NCBI RefSeq assembly: GCF_004803795.1
Contig: NZ_CP012543.1
Location: forward strand, 1,364,001-1,428,000
From: Campylobacter rectus
GTDB lineage: Bacteria; Campylobacterota; Campylobacteria; Campylobacterales; Campylobacteraceae
Direction of reading: 5' to 3'
Length of the DNA: 64,000 nucleotides
Shown here in pieces: positions 48,761-57,885 of the stretch (position 1 is its first letter; each line of letters opens with the position of its first letter). The notes below the pieces were generated by a model. That model did not search any database. It saw only the letters and a program-made list of their open reading frames with translations, and had not been told where the DNA came from. Made by a program: the position numbers and the translations under genes.

Positions 48761-49759
48761 TTACTTCAATGATATCAAATCTTTTACATCGTATTTGTGG
48801 CAGTTTTTATCTATCATGCTAATGATGCGGGATGAGATTAAATTTGGTTTTTTGGATAAGGCGGCGTTTAAAAATAAATTTACATAATCTTGCTCGACAG
48901 CGCTTTTTTGATATTTTTATCTTCAGACCAGCCCAGCATGCTTCTAAAAATAGCGACGTAATCACCTGTAAAGCGACAAGAACACAGATCGGTCGCGGGC
49001 AAACTTTTATCTATTATTTTGGATATCATAAGGTATTCGAGCATATCGTAGAAATAGTATTCGTAATAGGCTTTGTTAAATTTTATATCTTTTAAATTTT
49101 TACGCCCTCTAGCACACTTTTGTAGGCATCGTACGCTGCCGCCATCTTGTTACCCAAAACGGCGTCGCGTAATACATTTCGTTTCTTTCTTGGACGGTTT
49201 TTTATTGATACAGTTCGATCACACTTCTTAGATGTGCTGCGACGATATTTGAGGCGATACTTAGTTTATTGTTGTATTTTGTTTGAGTAATACCTCGTAT
49301 ATCGTGCGCTCCGAGCTTTAGGATGTATATATACAGCCGATTAACTACCTCTTCTTTTTTTCGAAAATCCAAATTTTCTATGGTGTATTTATTGTTTGGT
49401 TCGTCTCTTAAAAACTCATAAAATTCCGCATAATTTTGCACCCACCAAAAGGCGTCTTCGGCGTTATCTTCTGCCGTGAGGCTTTCGCCCCGCTCAAAAA
49501 GATAATCCCTCAAATGCAAAACGGGCTTTAACGTCAAACTATCGTAAGACGCCCCTAGCTCTCACTGACACTCCGCCCAAGTGCTAAGAACGGCCGCGTG
49601 TATAAAGTATAACGTGACTTTGGGGTTTGCCAAGTCTTTGGCGTTAAATTTGTCGGCGACGACCGAATATATACTAAAATACGCAAATGCCGTAATGGAC
49701 GCGACTATGCACAAGATAGCCGCAAAAGATATAGTTAAGATTTTGACGACTTTTCGCAT
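48761..49759 (-). pseudogene. Degraded gene for a membrane-anchored protein of unknown family
   Basis: A single minus-strand frame opens at ATG 49759 (signal/anchor RKVVKILTISFAAILCIVAS), reads 65 codons, meets an in-frame TGA at 49562-49564 (between ECQ and ELGASYDS), continues 120 codons (LRDYLFERGESLTAEDNAED, AAHLRSVIELYQ) to a TAA at 49202, then continues in frame with KTVQERNEMYYATPF before shifting frame. Two more frames follow: AVLGNKMAAAYDAYKSVLEG, then FNKAYYEYYFYDMLEYLMIS and IFRSMLGWSEDKNIKKALSS, then DYVNLFLNAALSKKPNLISS to the true end at 48761. So at least two nonsense changes and three indels. Ancestor about 330 residues. Confidence 0.8.
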
Positions 49760-49789
49760 GTTTTCGGGCTCCTGTATCTACGGACAAAT

Positions 49790-51937
49790 TTACAAAATAT
49801 CCCTTTGTCCTTTAGCATTCATCGGACTTAACACGCCCATTTGCTCCATCTGTTCGATGATCGTGGCGGCGCGGTTATAGCCGATTTTTAGGCGGCGTTG
49901 CAGGTAGCTGATCGAGGTTTTTTGCTCGCTTAGCACGATCTCTTTGGCCTCTTCGTAGAGCTCGTCCAGCTCACATGCTACGGCACCGGAGCCTGCGCCC
50001 CCACCGCCGCTAGCGCCCTCCTCGACTAAAAATCTATCGTCATAGACCACCTCTTGCTGCGCTTTTAAGAAATTTACGATCGTGTCGATCTCTTTTTCGC
50101 TAGCAAACGGCGCATGCAGCCTGATGACGCCGGGGCTTCCCGGAGGCGTAAACAGCATATCGCCGCGCCCTAGCAAGCTCTCCGCGCCCATTTGATCCAG
50201 GATCACCTTACTATCGATGCGCTGACCGACGCGGTAGCTGATGCGGCTAGGTAAATTTGCCTTGATTAGTCCCGTCACGACATCCACACTCGGGCGCTGG
50301 GTCGCGACGATGAGATGTATGCCGCTAGCCCTGGCCATCTGAGCTAGACGCCCGATATATAGCTCCACGTCCTTACCGCTAGTCATCATCAGATCGGCTA
50401 GCTCGTCGATGATCACGACGATATACGGGAACTGCTCGCCGCCTTCTTCTTTCATTTTTTCGTTGTAGCTTTCGATGTTTTTCGTGCGCGTGTGGCTCAT
50501 AATCTTGTAGCGGCGCTCCATCTCGGCGACCATGTTTGATAGCGCGGTGATGGCCTGCTTAGCCTGCGTGATGACCGGAGTTAGCAGGTGCGGGATGTCG
50601 TTATAGATGCTAAACTCAAGCATCTTTGGATCTATCATCATCAGGCGCAGCGTCTGCGGGCTGTTGCGATATAGCAAGCTTAGCAGCATCGCGTTTATGC
50701 CAACGCTCTTGCCGGATCCAGTCGTGCCCGCGATTAGCAGGTGAGGCAGCTTTTTTAGATCAGTGACAAAGGGTGCGCCGACGATATCCTTGCCTAGCGC
50801 AATAGTTAGCGGACTGCTCGAGTTTTTAAAAACTTCGCTATCTAAAATTTCTTTTAGATATACAGTCTCGATATTTTTGTTCGGAACCTCGATACCTACG
50901 ACGTCTTTGCCCGGTATCGGCGCCTGGATGCGTATAGTCTGAGCGCGCAGAGCCATCGCGAGGTCGTCTTGCAGGGTTAAAATTTTACTCACCTTGATAT
51001 GCGGCGCCTGACGAAACTCAAACGTCGTAACGATCGGACCCGTATATGTTCGCACGACGTCGCCGTCTATTTTAAATTTGCGCAGTTTATCGAGCAGATC
51101 GGAGATCTTTTGATCGATCTCGGCTTCGTTTACGCTATGCGAGCGCTTTGGCGGATCGTTTAGAAATTTAAGCGGCGGCAACGCAAAATCCTTAGGCTTT
51201 TCGACCTTGCCTTTCTCCATTTGTTCGAGTAGTTTTTTGTTTTCGGCGACTTCATTTAGGATCTCGACGCCGTTTATCGTGACCGTGCTCGTCTCCTCTA
51301 AATTTAACTCGCCTTCATCCTGTGCTTCGTATTCGCCATCCTGCTCATCTTCGCCGCCCGACTTTTCGCCGTTTTCCTCGCTCAAATTTGACTCGCTTTT
51401 GGCTTTAGACTTTTTGTTTTGTCTTTGTTTTTTTTGTGATTTTTGCTCAAATTTATCGCCGTTTTCAAAATTTTCATCCTTGGCCGTCGGCTCGACGAAG
51501 GCCTTTTTTAGGATAGCTAGGATATTATCCTGTGCAATGAGGCCAAAGCTCAGCACAAAAAGCATCACTATAAAGACCCACATACCTATCACGCCTGCGA
51601 CGTCTTTTAGCGCATCATTTATGCTGTTTGCGACTAGTCCGCCGTAGCTAGCGTCCGCGCCTGATTGAAACATCAAAAACGCCAAAAACAGTAGCGCCGC
51701 TCCAAGCGTCGTCTGGGCAAATTCGGCGTTAAAGCCGTTAAAGTATTTGTAAATATAATACGCGAAAAATATGAAAACGAATGGATAAACATAAGCGATA
51801 AAGCCGAAAAGCTTGAAGTTCCAAAGCCCGATTGCGTTGCCGAAGCTCCCGACGAAATTTGCCGCAGGCGCGATGGTAGCGATCCCGAAAAATATCAAAA
51901 AACAAACGACTACGACTAAAACCGATTCTCTTAAAAT
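49790..51937 (-). CDS. ftsK: DNA translocase FtsK
   Basis: Pumps chromosomal DNA at the septum during division. Four N-terminal transmembrane helices, a charged linker, then the motor: FEFRQAPHIKVSKI, Walker A AGTTGSGKSVGIN, Walker B VVIIDELADLM, ATQRPSVDVVTGLIKANLP, and a C-terminal gamma winged helix (SYLQRRLKIGYNRAATII). About 715 residues. Start: the only ribosome site, AAAAGGA at about 51944-51950, is 6 bases before an ATT codon at 51937 that opens the first membrane helix (LRESVLVVVVCFLIFFG). The first conventional start is a TTG at 51898, inside that helix and with no Shine-Dalgarno. I therefore propose AUU initiation. Downstream of flgL as in C. jejuni. Confidence 0.9.
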   Translation of the reverse strand: MLRESVLVVVVCFLIFFGIATIAPAANFVGSFGNAIGLWNFKLFGFIAYVYPFVFIFFAYYIYKYFNGFNAEFAQTTLGAALLFLAFLMFQSGADASYGGLVANSINDALKDVAGVIGMWVFIVMLFVLSFGLIAQDNILAILKKAFVEPTAKDENFENGDKFEQKSQKKQRQNKKSKAKSESNLSEENGEKSGGEDEQDGEYEAQDEGELNLEETSTVTINGVEILNEVAENKKLLEQMEKGKVEKPKDFALPPLKFLNDPPKRSHSVNEAEIDQKISDLLDKLRKFKIDGDVVRTYTGPIVTTFEFRQAPHIKVSKILTLQDDLAMALRAQTIRIQAPIPGKDVVGIEVPNKNIETVYLKEILDSEVFKNSSSPLTIALGKDIVGAPFVTDLKKLPHLLIAGTTGSGKSVGINAMLLSLLYRNSPQTLRLMMIDPKMLEFSIYNDIPHLLTPVITQAKQAITALSNMVAEMERRYKIMSHTRTKNIESYNEKMKEEGGEQFPYIVVIIDELADLMMTSGKDVELYIGRLAQMARASGIHLIVATQRPSVDVVTGLIKANLPSRISYRVGQRIDSKVILDQMGAESLLGRGDMLFTPPGSPGVIRLHAPFASEKEIDTIVNFLKAQQEVVYDDRFLVEEGASGGGGAGSGAVACELDELYEEAKEIVLSEQKTSISYLQRRLKIGYNRAATIIEQMEQMGVLSPMNAKGQRDIL

Positions 51938-52076
51938 GGCGCGTCCTTTTAAATTTGGTAAATTTAAATTTGCGGAAGAGCGAATTTTAGAGCCGAATTT
52001 ATCAAATTTGACCCCATTTTCGCTCCGCCCGCTTTGATAACGAAACTTTAATAAAACGGTAGATTATAGCGAGTTT

Positions 52077-54332
52077 TTACATATAGTTTAATAACGAGAG
52101 CTGATTTATCTTCGCCACGGACTGCAACATCGCCTGATACGACATCATTTTTTGCATGAGGTTCATATAGGTCTCGCCGTAGTCGGCGTTTGTGATGTCG
52201 GCTTTGACGGTTTTTACATTTACCTCCATGACGCTGGCGCGGGTGTTGGTGTCCGTTAAAGCCGCGCTTTGAGCGCCTACCTTGGTGTGGATTTTGCTCA
52301 CGTGATCGGCGATATGGTCTATCCTCTCGATCGCGCCTTGGATGCCGGAGTTGCGCGGATGCTCGCCCTCGCTATCGGCGCGGTACTGACCGCTCCTAAC
52401 GGCCTCTATCATCCTATCCAGGTCCTCAAAAATATCCACGCTCGGGCTATCTATCTCGACGCCGTTGTTTGCAGAAAAGCTCCACAGCGAGCCTTTGCCC
52501 TGCATCGTCGTGCTGTCGCCGTCGAATTTATCGACATTTTTACCGTCATAGATGCCGACTTTCATCGGCGTGACGGCGTTTTGCTTGTCGGTTACCTTTA
52601 TGCGGCCTCTATGGTCCATATGCGCCTCGACGCTGCCTTGCGAATTTGCGATAGCTTGCTTGTAGGCCATATAATCAGCCGGAGTATTACCGCCCGCACC
52701 CGCGGGGACGCTATCGCTAGCGACCATACCGATGATGTCGTTTAGCTGCCTAAAAGTCATATCTTTTGACTTCGTATCCCTGCCCTCGGTCGTCGGCGGA
52801 TTTGTAGTGTCGTTATAAAAGCTATCCCAAACTTTTGTTTCATAGGTCGTTCCGTCTGGTCTAGTGATTTTTATCGTTGCATTTCCCGACGTAGTCGGAG
52901 GAGCGCCTGCGCCGAATTTTATATCTACTTTATAATCTCCGCCGCCTTTTGACTTGATTTGCATCTTTAGCTCTTGGCCGTTTATATTATATTTATCTCT
53001 TTCACCGTCGTAAAGGCTATTTGGAAGATTTGGATCGGCGCCGACCACTTGGCTTAGCGTCGTGTTATCGTCGGCAAATTTACCGCTACCGCGCTCCACC
53101 TGCGACACGGTGCCCAGCAGATGCCTGCCCTCTTGCTTAAAATTTATCTTATCGTAATCATAGGCGTTCGTAATAGCGCCGCCTAGGTCTTCGTATTTGC
53201 TTTTAACAAATTCCGTGATTTCATAATCGTCGGGATTTGCCCGCACCATAGCCTCGAGCGAATTTGCAGGATTACCGCCCGTGAGATTGGTAACGCCGTT
53301 AAACGCATTTGAGGCCGCATTGACGTTTGCCGCAGTCAAAGCGCCGGCGTTTGCCACTTTTTTCGTCGCCGCTATCATATGAAAATCAATAACCTGATTG
53401 CCTTTGCTTAGGTCTTTTACGTTGATTTGACCTTGGTTGTTTATCGTGACGTCGACGACTTTGTTGTTCGGAGTATTGCCGTATTCGGTGCCGATTTTTT
53501 CGAGCAGATCGTTTATCGAGGCGTCCGAGGTCATCTTAAATTTACTCGTAAAGCTCGTACCGTTTGGCTTTTTACCCTGCAAGAAAAAAGTCGTATCCTG
53601 AAACCGCTTCACGCCCGTGCCCGTGAAATCTTGATTGCTCAGAGTTTTTTCGTCTTTTACGTATTTAAAGCCGATTAGATCGCGCATTTTGTGTTCGCTA
53701 TCGATATAAACGGTCTTGTTTTTATCGTCTAAATTTTGCGCTTTTAGCATCGTGTTAGAGGTGATTTTTTTAGCGTAGTCGCCGTCTTTGCCGAGGAACA
53801 GCTCATGTCCGTTTTGATTGTAGGTTAAATTTACCTGCGCTCCGCCCACGGCCTTCATCGACTGCGCGTTGCCATAGTATTCGTTTGTTTCGCCGTTTAT
53901 GGGCTTAGTATTTATCGCGCTTCCTGCAAATAAAAACTGACCGTTGATCGAAGTGTTTGCGATATTTACGAGATGGTTTTTGATGCCCTGAAGGTCGTTT
54001 GCGATAGCTTCGCGCGAGGTTTGCGAGTGGATTTCATTGGCACCCTGGACGAGCTTGGTTTTAAAGCGCTCGAGTTGTTGTTTAAACTCGCTCAAAGCCT
54101 TGTCGGTATTTTTTGAAAAGTGCTGCGCTTTCGACGTCGCCGTTTGCACCTGCTCAAGCGTCGCCACCTCATAATCAAGCCTCATACCGTCGTTATAAAC
54201 GCTACTGTCCTCGAAAGAATTTTGGATTTTTAGACCGCTTGAAATTTGCGTATTTAGCTTGTAAAGCGCCTTCATATTGGTCTGATAGTCGTAGTTGTTC
54301 ATAAATTTCATCAGCTGATTCGTCATTCTCAT
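52077..54332 (-). CDS. flgL: Flagellar hook-filament junction protein FlgL
   Basis: Structural protein linking hook to filament, exported by the flagellar type III system (no cleaved signal). 751 residues, close to the 750 of C. jejuni Cj0887c. The N-terminal helix pair (LMKFMNNYDYQTNMKALYKL, LNTQISSGLKIQNSFEDSSV) and the C-terminal helix (MNLMQKMMSYQAMLQSVAKI) are the flagellin-like D0/D1 ends; the long middle (about 170-640) is the variable exposed domain. Start ATG at 54332 with AAGGAA upstream; a second ATG is two codons later. A sigma-54 promoter lies at 54365-54381. Confidence 0.93.
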   Translation of the reverse strand: MRMTNQLMKFMNNYDYQTNMKALYKLNTQISSGLKIQNSFEDSSVYNDGMRLDYEVATLEQVQTATSKAQHFSKNTDKALSEFKQQLERFKTKLVQGANEIHSQTSREAIANDLQGIKNHLVNIANTSINGQFLFAGSAINTKPINGETNEYYGNAQSMKAVGGAQVNLTYNQNGHELFLGKDGDYAKKITSNTMLKAQNLDDKNKTVYIDSEHKMRDLIGFKYVKDEKTLSNQDFTGTGVKRFQDTTFFLQGKKPNGTSFTSKFKMTSDASINDLLEKIGTEYGNTPNNKVVDVTINNQGQINVKDLSKGNQVIDFHMIAATKKVANAGALTAANVNAASNAFNGVTNLTGGNPANSLEAMVRANPDDYEITEFVKSKYEDLGGAITNAYDYDKINFKQEGRHLLGTVSQVERGSGKFADDNTTLSQVVGADPNLPNSLYDGERDKYNINGQELKMQIKSKGGGDYKVDIKFGAGAPPTTSGNATIKITRPDGTTYETKVWDSFYNDTTNPPTTEGRDTKSKDMTFRQLNDIIGMVASDSVPAGAGGNTPADYMAYKQAIANSQGSVEAHMDHRGRIKVTDKQNAVTPMKVGIYDGKNVDKFDGDSTTMQGKGSLWSFSANNGVEIDSPSVDIFEDLDRMIEAVRSGQYRADSEGEHPRNSGIQGAIERIDHIADHVSKIHTKVGAQSAALTDTNTRASVMEVNVKTVKADITNADYGETYMNLMQKMMSYQAMLQSVAKINQLSLLNYM

Positions 54333-54364
54333 CGCATTTTCCTTAAATTTAATCAAGCTCTTAC

Positions 54365-54381
54365 AAGCAAATAAAGTTCCA
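54365..54381 (-). promoter_or_regulatory. Sigma-54 promoter of flgL
   Basis: Reading the minus strand: TGGAAC, five bases, TTGCTT. The invariant GG (54380-54379) and GC (54368-54367) are separated by exactly 10 bases, the sigma-54 spacing, and the sequence matches the Campylobacter RpoN consensus. Transcription would start about 20-25 bases before the flgL ATG. Consistent with middle flagellar class control. Confidence 0.85.
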
Positions 54382-54451
54382 CTCGCTATATCGTCAAATT
54401 TCAAATTTTATTTAGTTTTAGATATGATTCCGTCAAATTTAAGGAGCGTAA

Positions 54452-55189
54452 ATGAAAATCCTCTTTTCGCCTAGCGAAGCCAAAACCGCCGTGAGTCCAA
54501 ACAAATTTATAGATAAGGACGGCTTTATTTTTCCGAATTTATATGAAAAGCGGTGCGAAATTTTAAAAATTTACGACGAATTCTTACAAACGGCCGGATT
54601 GGAGCAAATTTCAAAACTTTTCGGCGTGAAAAATTTAACCGATGAGCCGAGCCTGCGCGAAAGCCTCTTTAAAAAAGGCGCGGTAAAAGCCATCCTGCGC
54701 TATGACGGAGTAGCATACAAGCACCTTGACTACCGTAGCCTTGATAGCGCGGCGCAGGAATTTATAGATAAAAATACGCTGATTTTTTCAAATTTATTCG
54801 GCCCCGTGACGGCGGCGAATGCGCTGCCCGAATACAAACTAAAGCAAGGCGAGCGCATAAACGGGCTAAATTTGGAGGAATTTTATAAGCAAAATTTTAG
54901 CGGCGAGATAGACGAGTGGCTGGGAAATGACGACATTTTAGACCTTAGAGCCGAGTTTTACGAGAAATTTTACCGCATACGAAAGCCGTTTGCGACCTTT
55001 AAATTTCTAAAAAACGGCAAAGTCGTCAGCCACTATGCCAAAGCTTATCGCGGGATAGTTTTGAGGCGGGTCGCGCAAAACGGAGTTAAAAATTTTGACG
55101 AACTTTGCAAAACGGATATAGAAAATTTGCGCCTCATAGACGTCAAAAAAACGGGACTGAAAAGCGAGTTTTTGGTGCAAATCGTCTAA
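54452..55189 (+). CDS. yaaA: YaaA-family peroxide stress protein
   Basis: 245 residues with YaaA/DUF328 motifs: MKILFSPSEAKT at the N-terminus, AILRYDGVAYKHLDYRSLD, FSNLFGPVTAANALPEYKL, and VVSHYAKAYRGIVLRRVAQN near the end. E. coli YaaA lowers free iron during hydrogen peroxide stress. It starts with Shine-Dalgarno AAGGAG and is divergent from flgL. Good family call; role inferred. Confidence 0.9.
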   Translation: MKILFSPSEAKTAVSPNKFIDKDGFIFPNLYEKRCEILKIYDEFLQTAGLEQISKLFGVKNLTDEPSLRESLFKKGAVKAILRYDGVAYKHLDYRSLDSAAQEFIDKNTLIFSNLFGPVTAANALPEYKLKQGERINGLNLEEFYKQNFSGEIDEWLGNDDILDLRAEFYEKFYRIRKPFATFKFLKNGKVVSHYAKAYRGIVLRRVAQNGVKNFDELCKTDIENLRLIDVKKTGLKSEFLVQIV

Positions 55190-55247
55190 AATTCGCCGTT
55201 TTTTGTCAAATTTGCGTGAAATTCGTTAAATTTTTAGCTAAAAACTA

Positions 55248-55276
55248 TTGTTTTTTTTATAAAAACGTTGTAAAAT
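55248..55276 (+). promoter_or_regulatory. Sigma-70 promoter of the HU gene
   Basis: TTGTTT (55248-55253), a 17-bp spacer and TAAAAT (55271-55276), preceded by a TG two bases upstream. About 34 bases before the HU ATG. Confidence 0.6.
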
Positions 55277-55309
55277 GCCCGCATATCACTTCTTATTAAG
55301 GATGGTTCT

Positions 55310-55612
55310 ATGAAAAAAGCTGATTTTATTCAAGCTGTTGCCGAAAAGGCTGGTCTTTCTAAAAAAGATTCTCTAAAAGTCGTTGATGCGGCGTTAGAAG
55401 TAATCGAAAGCGCATTAGTCGCAGGAGATAGCGTTAGCTTTATAGGTTTTGGTACATTCGGCACAGCCGACAGAGCTGCTAGAAAAGCAAGAGTACCCGG
55501 AACTAAAAAAGTTATCGACGTTCCTGCTAGCAAAGCTGTTAAATTTAAAGTAGGCAAAAAACTAAAAGAAGCCGTAGTAGCCGGTGCAGGCAAAAAATGT
55601 AAAAAGAAATAA
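55310..55612 (+). CDS. hup: HU-family DNA-binding protein
   Basis: Nucleoid protein of 100 residues: MKKADFIQAVAEKAGLSKKD, FIGFGTFGTADRAARKARVP (the beta arm), and AVKFKVGKKLKEAV. The tail ends in a Lys-rich GKKCKKK, longer than E. coli HU (90). Strong Shine-Dalgarno (AAGGA) and its own promoter and terminator suggest high expression from a single-gene transcript. Confidence 0.95.
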   Translation: MKKADFIQAVAEKAGLSKKDSLKVVDAALEVIESALVAGDSVSFIGFGTFGTADRAARKARVPGTKKVIDVPASKAVKFKVGKKLKEAVVAGAGKKCKKK

Positions 55613-55620
55613 TCTCCTTT

Positions 55621-55656
55621 CATGAAAGCTCGAATTTGAGCTTTCATGCTTTTTTA
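55621..55656 (+). terminator. Rho-independent terminator of the HU gene
   Basis: A perfect 11-bp stem CATGAAAGCTC/GAGCTTTCATG with a GAATTT loop (55621-55648), then CTTTTTTAA. Starts 9 bases past the HU stop; the nearly symmetrical flanks could also stop transcription from the other side. Confidence 0.92.
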
Positions 55657-55700
55657 ATCTCTTTTTTATATCTTTATAGATAAAATCACAATTCTTTTTA

Positions 55701-55787
55701 GCCCGAGTGGTGAAACCGGTAGACGCGCCAGACTCAAAATCTGGTAAGGGCAACCTTGTGTCGGTTCGAGTCCGACCTCGGGCACCA
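55701..55787 (+). tRNA. tRNA-Leu (CAA); attachment target of the integrated element
   Basis: 87 nt with encoded CCA, acceptor GCCCGAG/CTCGGGC, anticodon stem CCAGA/TCTGG with loop CTCAAAA (anticodon CAA) and a long variable arm as expected for Leu. The integrase gene begins 190 bases downstream, so the 3' half of this gene is probably the left attachment core. Confidence 0.95.
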
Positions 55788-55976
55788 TTATACCCCATCT
55801 TAAAACTTCCCAAAACGTCCAAAAACATAAAAAAGCCCCGTTATAGACGGATTTTAAAGATATTTTTGCGTATATTTAAAAATACCAAAGGATATAAAAA
55901 TATATTTGCAAATATCCATTTTTTACGGAATAATTACGGAGTAAAACAAAAAAGCACAAAAAGGACTCCGTAAAAA

Positions 55977-57164
55977 ATGCCAAAGATACCCATACCGCTC
56001 ACAGATAGAGAGATCAGAGGATTAAAGCCAAAGGATAAAATTTATAAGAAATGCGACGGCAGAGGATTATATATTTTCGTAGATCCTAGCGGTCGTAAAT
56101 ATTTTGCTCTCGAATACAAAAGCCCGGCCGATAATAAAATCAAAAGGCTAAATTTGGGCGATTTTCCCGAGTTTAGTTTGGCAATGGCGCGCGAGGAGAG
56201 GTTTAAGCTGGAGCAAAAGGTAAGAGACGGCATCGACGTCAAGCACGAGAGCGAGATAAACGAGCAGGCGAATTTTAAAAAACTCGCACAAAGATGGCTC
56301 GAAATAAAAGCCGCTAGCGTAGAGCCAAATACCCTAAACAGAGATAAAAGACTACTTGAGATGTATGCCTATCCGTTTTTTGAAAATAGAAGCATCACGG
56401 ACATCACCGTAACCGACGTCATCGAAATTTTAAAAAAGATAGAGGCCAAAGGTAGCCTTGAGATGATGAAACGGCTCTACTCGCTTTTAAATCAAATTTG
56501 GCAATCAGCCTATTATATCGCGCCAAATAACGTGATCGCGAGCATTAACTACCGCTTCACGTTTAAAAAAGTAAAAGAGAAAAACTACGCGACGCTTACC
56601 AAAAACGCCGATATTAAGGCTCTTTGGCAAAGCATAGACGAATACAGCGGCGACATCCGCACCAAATACGCCCTTAAATTTGCAGTTCTCACCGCGCTAC
56701 GCCCCTTTAACATCAGAAGCGCAAAATGGGAATATATCGATTTTGACGAGGGCGTCATAAGCATCCCCGCGGGCGATATGAAAATGCGAGAGGCTTTTAC
56801 CCTGCCCTTATCGCGTCAAGCCTTAGAACTGCTAAAAGAATACAAAGGCTACAATCTAGATCAAATTTATCTTTTTGGCTCGCTTTACGGCTCAGCCCGG
56901 TATATGAGCGAAAATACCTTAAACGTCGCGCTTCGCCGTATGGGTTTTAGCAAAGACGAGATTGTGTCGCACGGTTTTCGTGCGATGTTTAGCACCGTTT
57001 GCAATGAAAACATCGACGCTCACGGGCTAAATTTCGACATTATAGAAAAATGCCTCGCGCACAAAGGCACGGACAAGATCCGCGCCGCTTACAACCGTGC
57101 CCAAAATTTAGCCCAAATGCGCGCAATGATGCAGTGGTGGGCGGACTATTTAGACGCGCTTTAA
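55977..57164 (+). CDS. int: Tyrosine recombinase integrase (P4/DUF4102 type)
   Basis: Integrates and excises the element at tRNA-Leu. 395 residues: N-terminal DUF4102 arm-binding domain (LTDREIRGLKPKDKIYKKCD, LNLGDFPEFSLAMAREE), central SAM-like domain, and C-terminal catalytic domain with Arg at about 242 (TALRPFN), His-x-x-Arg at 332-335 (SHGFRAMFST), His at 362 (LAHKGTDKIRAAYNR) and nucleophile Tyr at 372. All catalytic residues are present. Start ATG at 55977 behind AAAAGGA. Its last 4 bases overlap the end of the convergent minus-strand gene. Confidence 0.95.
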   Translation: MPKIPIPLTDREIRGLKPKDKIYKKCDGRGLYIFVDPSGRKYFALEYKSPADNKIKRLNLGDFPEFSLAMAREERFKLEQKVRDGIDVKHESEINEQANFKKLAQRWLEIKAASVEPNTLNRDKRLLEMYAYPFFENRSITDITVTDVIEILKKIEAKGSLEMMKRLYSLLNQIWQSAYYIAPNNVIASINYRFTFKKVKEKNYATLTKNADIKALWQSIDEYSGDIRTKYALKFAVLTALRPFNIRSAKWEYIDFDEGVISIPAGDMKMREAFTLPLSRQALELLKEYKGYNLDQIYLFGSLYGSARYMSENTLNVALRRMGFSKDEIVSHGFRAMFSTVCNENIDAHGLNFDIIEKCLAHKGTDKIRAAYNRAQNLAQMRAMMQWWADYLDAL

Positions 57165-57811
57165 TCTTTTCTCGCGATTAGCTTTTCTTTGACGCCGATT
57201 ATTGCCTGGGTTAGCTTGTAGTGCATATTCGTCATATCGTCTTTTAGGCTCTCAAGCTCTTTAAACGCAGGGTTATATGTATGGTCGTCAAAAAGGACTA
57301 TACGAGTAGCGAGCTCGTTTATCTTTTTGTCTCTACTTTCTAGCTTATGCGTAAGCTCGGCTATAAACGCGTCTTTGTGTGATAGTTGGGATTTGTAGCT
57401 GCTTATCTCTCGCGCGACGCGTTTGGCTTCGAGCTTGGCGGCGGCTTCGAGCGAGATCACCTTATCCGCCAGCGTGAGATTTCGCGCCCTTGCCTCTTTT
57501 GCGCTCTCAAGCTCGCCTAATATCGTTTTTTCTAGCTCCATCTCAGCCCAAAGCCTGAAGTTTTTCGCTTCTTTTGAGCAGATAAACATGCCCAGTTTGA
57601 TAATGCCGCGGAGAGTCCATTTTGTGATAGGGCGGTTGCGGTCGTTTTTGCCGACGATAAAATGAATGCCCTCGACGATTTCGTCCGCGTGCTCAATTTT
57701 ATGCGCCTGAATTGTTTTTAATGTGACGTCGTAGCGTTGAGCCACATACTCAGAAGTAAATGTTCGGAAATTTAAAATTTCAACTTGGGGCATTTGAAAT
57801 AACGACTGCAT
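57161..57811 (-). CDS. Phage antirepressor/ORF6N-like regulator with coiled-coil tail
   Basis: 216 residues. The first 100 (EYVAQRYDVTLKTIQAHKIE, ITKWTLRGIIKLGMFICSKE, AKNFRLWAEMEL) show the layout of phage antirepressor-type N-domains: a DNA-binding-like part, then the Trp/Gly block and a final FRxWA helix. The rest is mostly coiled coil (SLEAAAKLEAKRVAREISSY, LSHKDAFIAELTHKLESRD). Likely a regulator of the lysogenic state, by analogy. It has its own strong promoter and an inverted-repeat operator (57851-57912), unlike the genes upstream on the same strand. Confidence 0.65.
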   Translation of the reverse strand: MQSLFQMPQVEILNFRTFTSEYVAQRYDVTLKTIQAHKIEHADEIVEGIHFIVGKNDRNRPITKWTLRGIIKLGMFICSKEAKNFRLWAEMELEKTILGELESAKEARARNLTLADKVISLEAAAKLEAKRVAREISSYKSQLSHKDAFIAELTHKLESRDKKINELATRIVLFDDHTYNPAFKELESLKDDMTNMHYKLTQAIIGVKEKLIARKD

Positions 57812-57850
57812 TTAATTCCCTTTGTTTTGATTTAATATATTTATGCAGGA

Positions 57851-57879
57851 ATTATATCAGTTTATAAAATATAAGTCAA
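57851..57879 (-). promoter_or_regulatory. Strong sigma-70 promoter of the 57811 gene
   Basis: On the minus strand TTGACT (57879-57874), 17-bp spacer, TATAAT (57856-57851). About 40 bases before the ATG, which has AAAGGGA upstream. One mismatch to consensus in total. Confidence 0.85.
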
Positions 57880-57885
57880 GAGCTT

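Noticed and set aside
48832-49095. 87-codon plus-strand frame
   Set aside because: The opposite strand carries a readable pseudogene over the same bases; this frame lacks a ribosome site.
49562-49564. In-frame TGA as possible selenocysteine codon
   Set aside because: The same reading frame also carries a TAA and then several frameshifts, no selenocysteine hairpin is evident and the position has no redox motif, so nonsense mutation is the simple reading.
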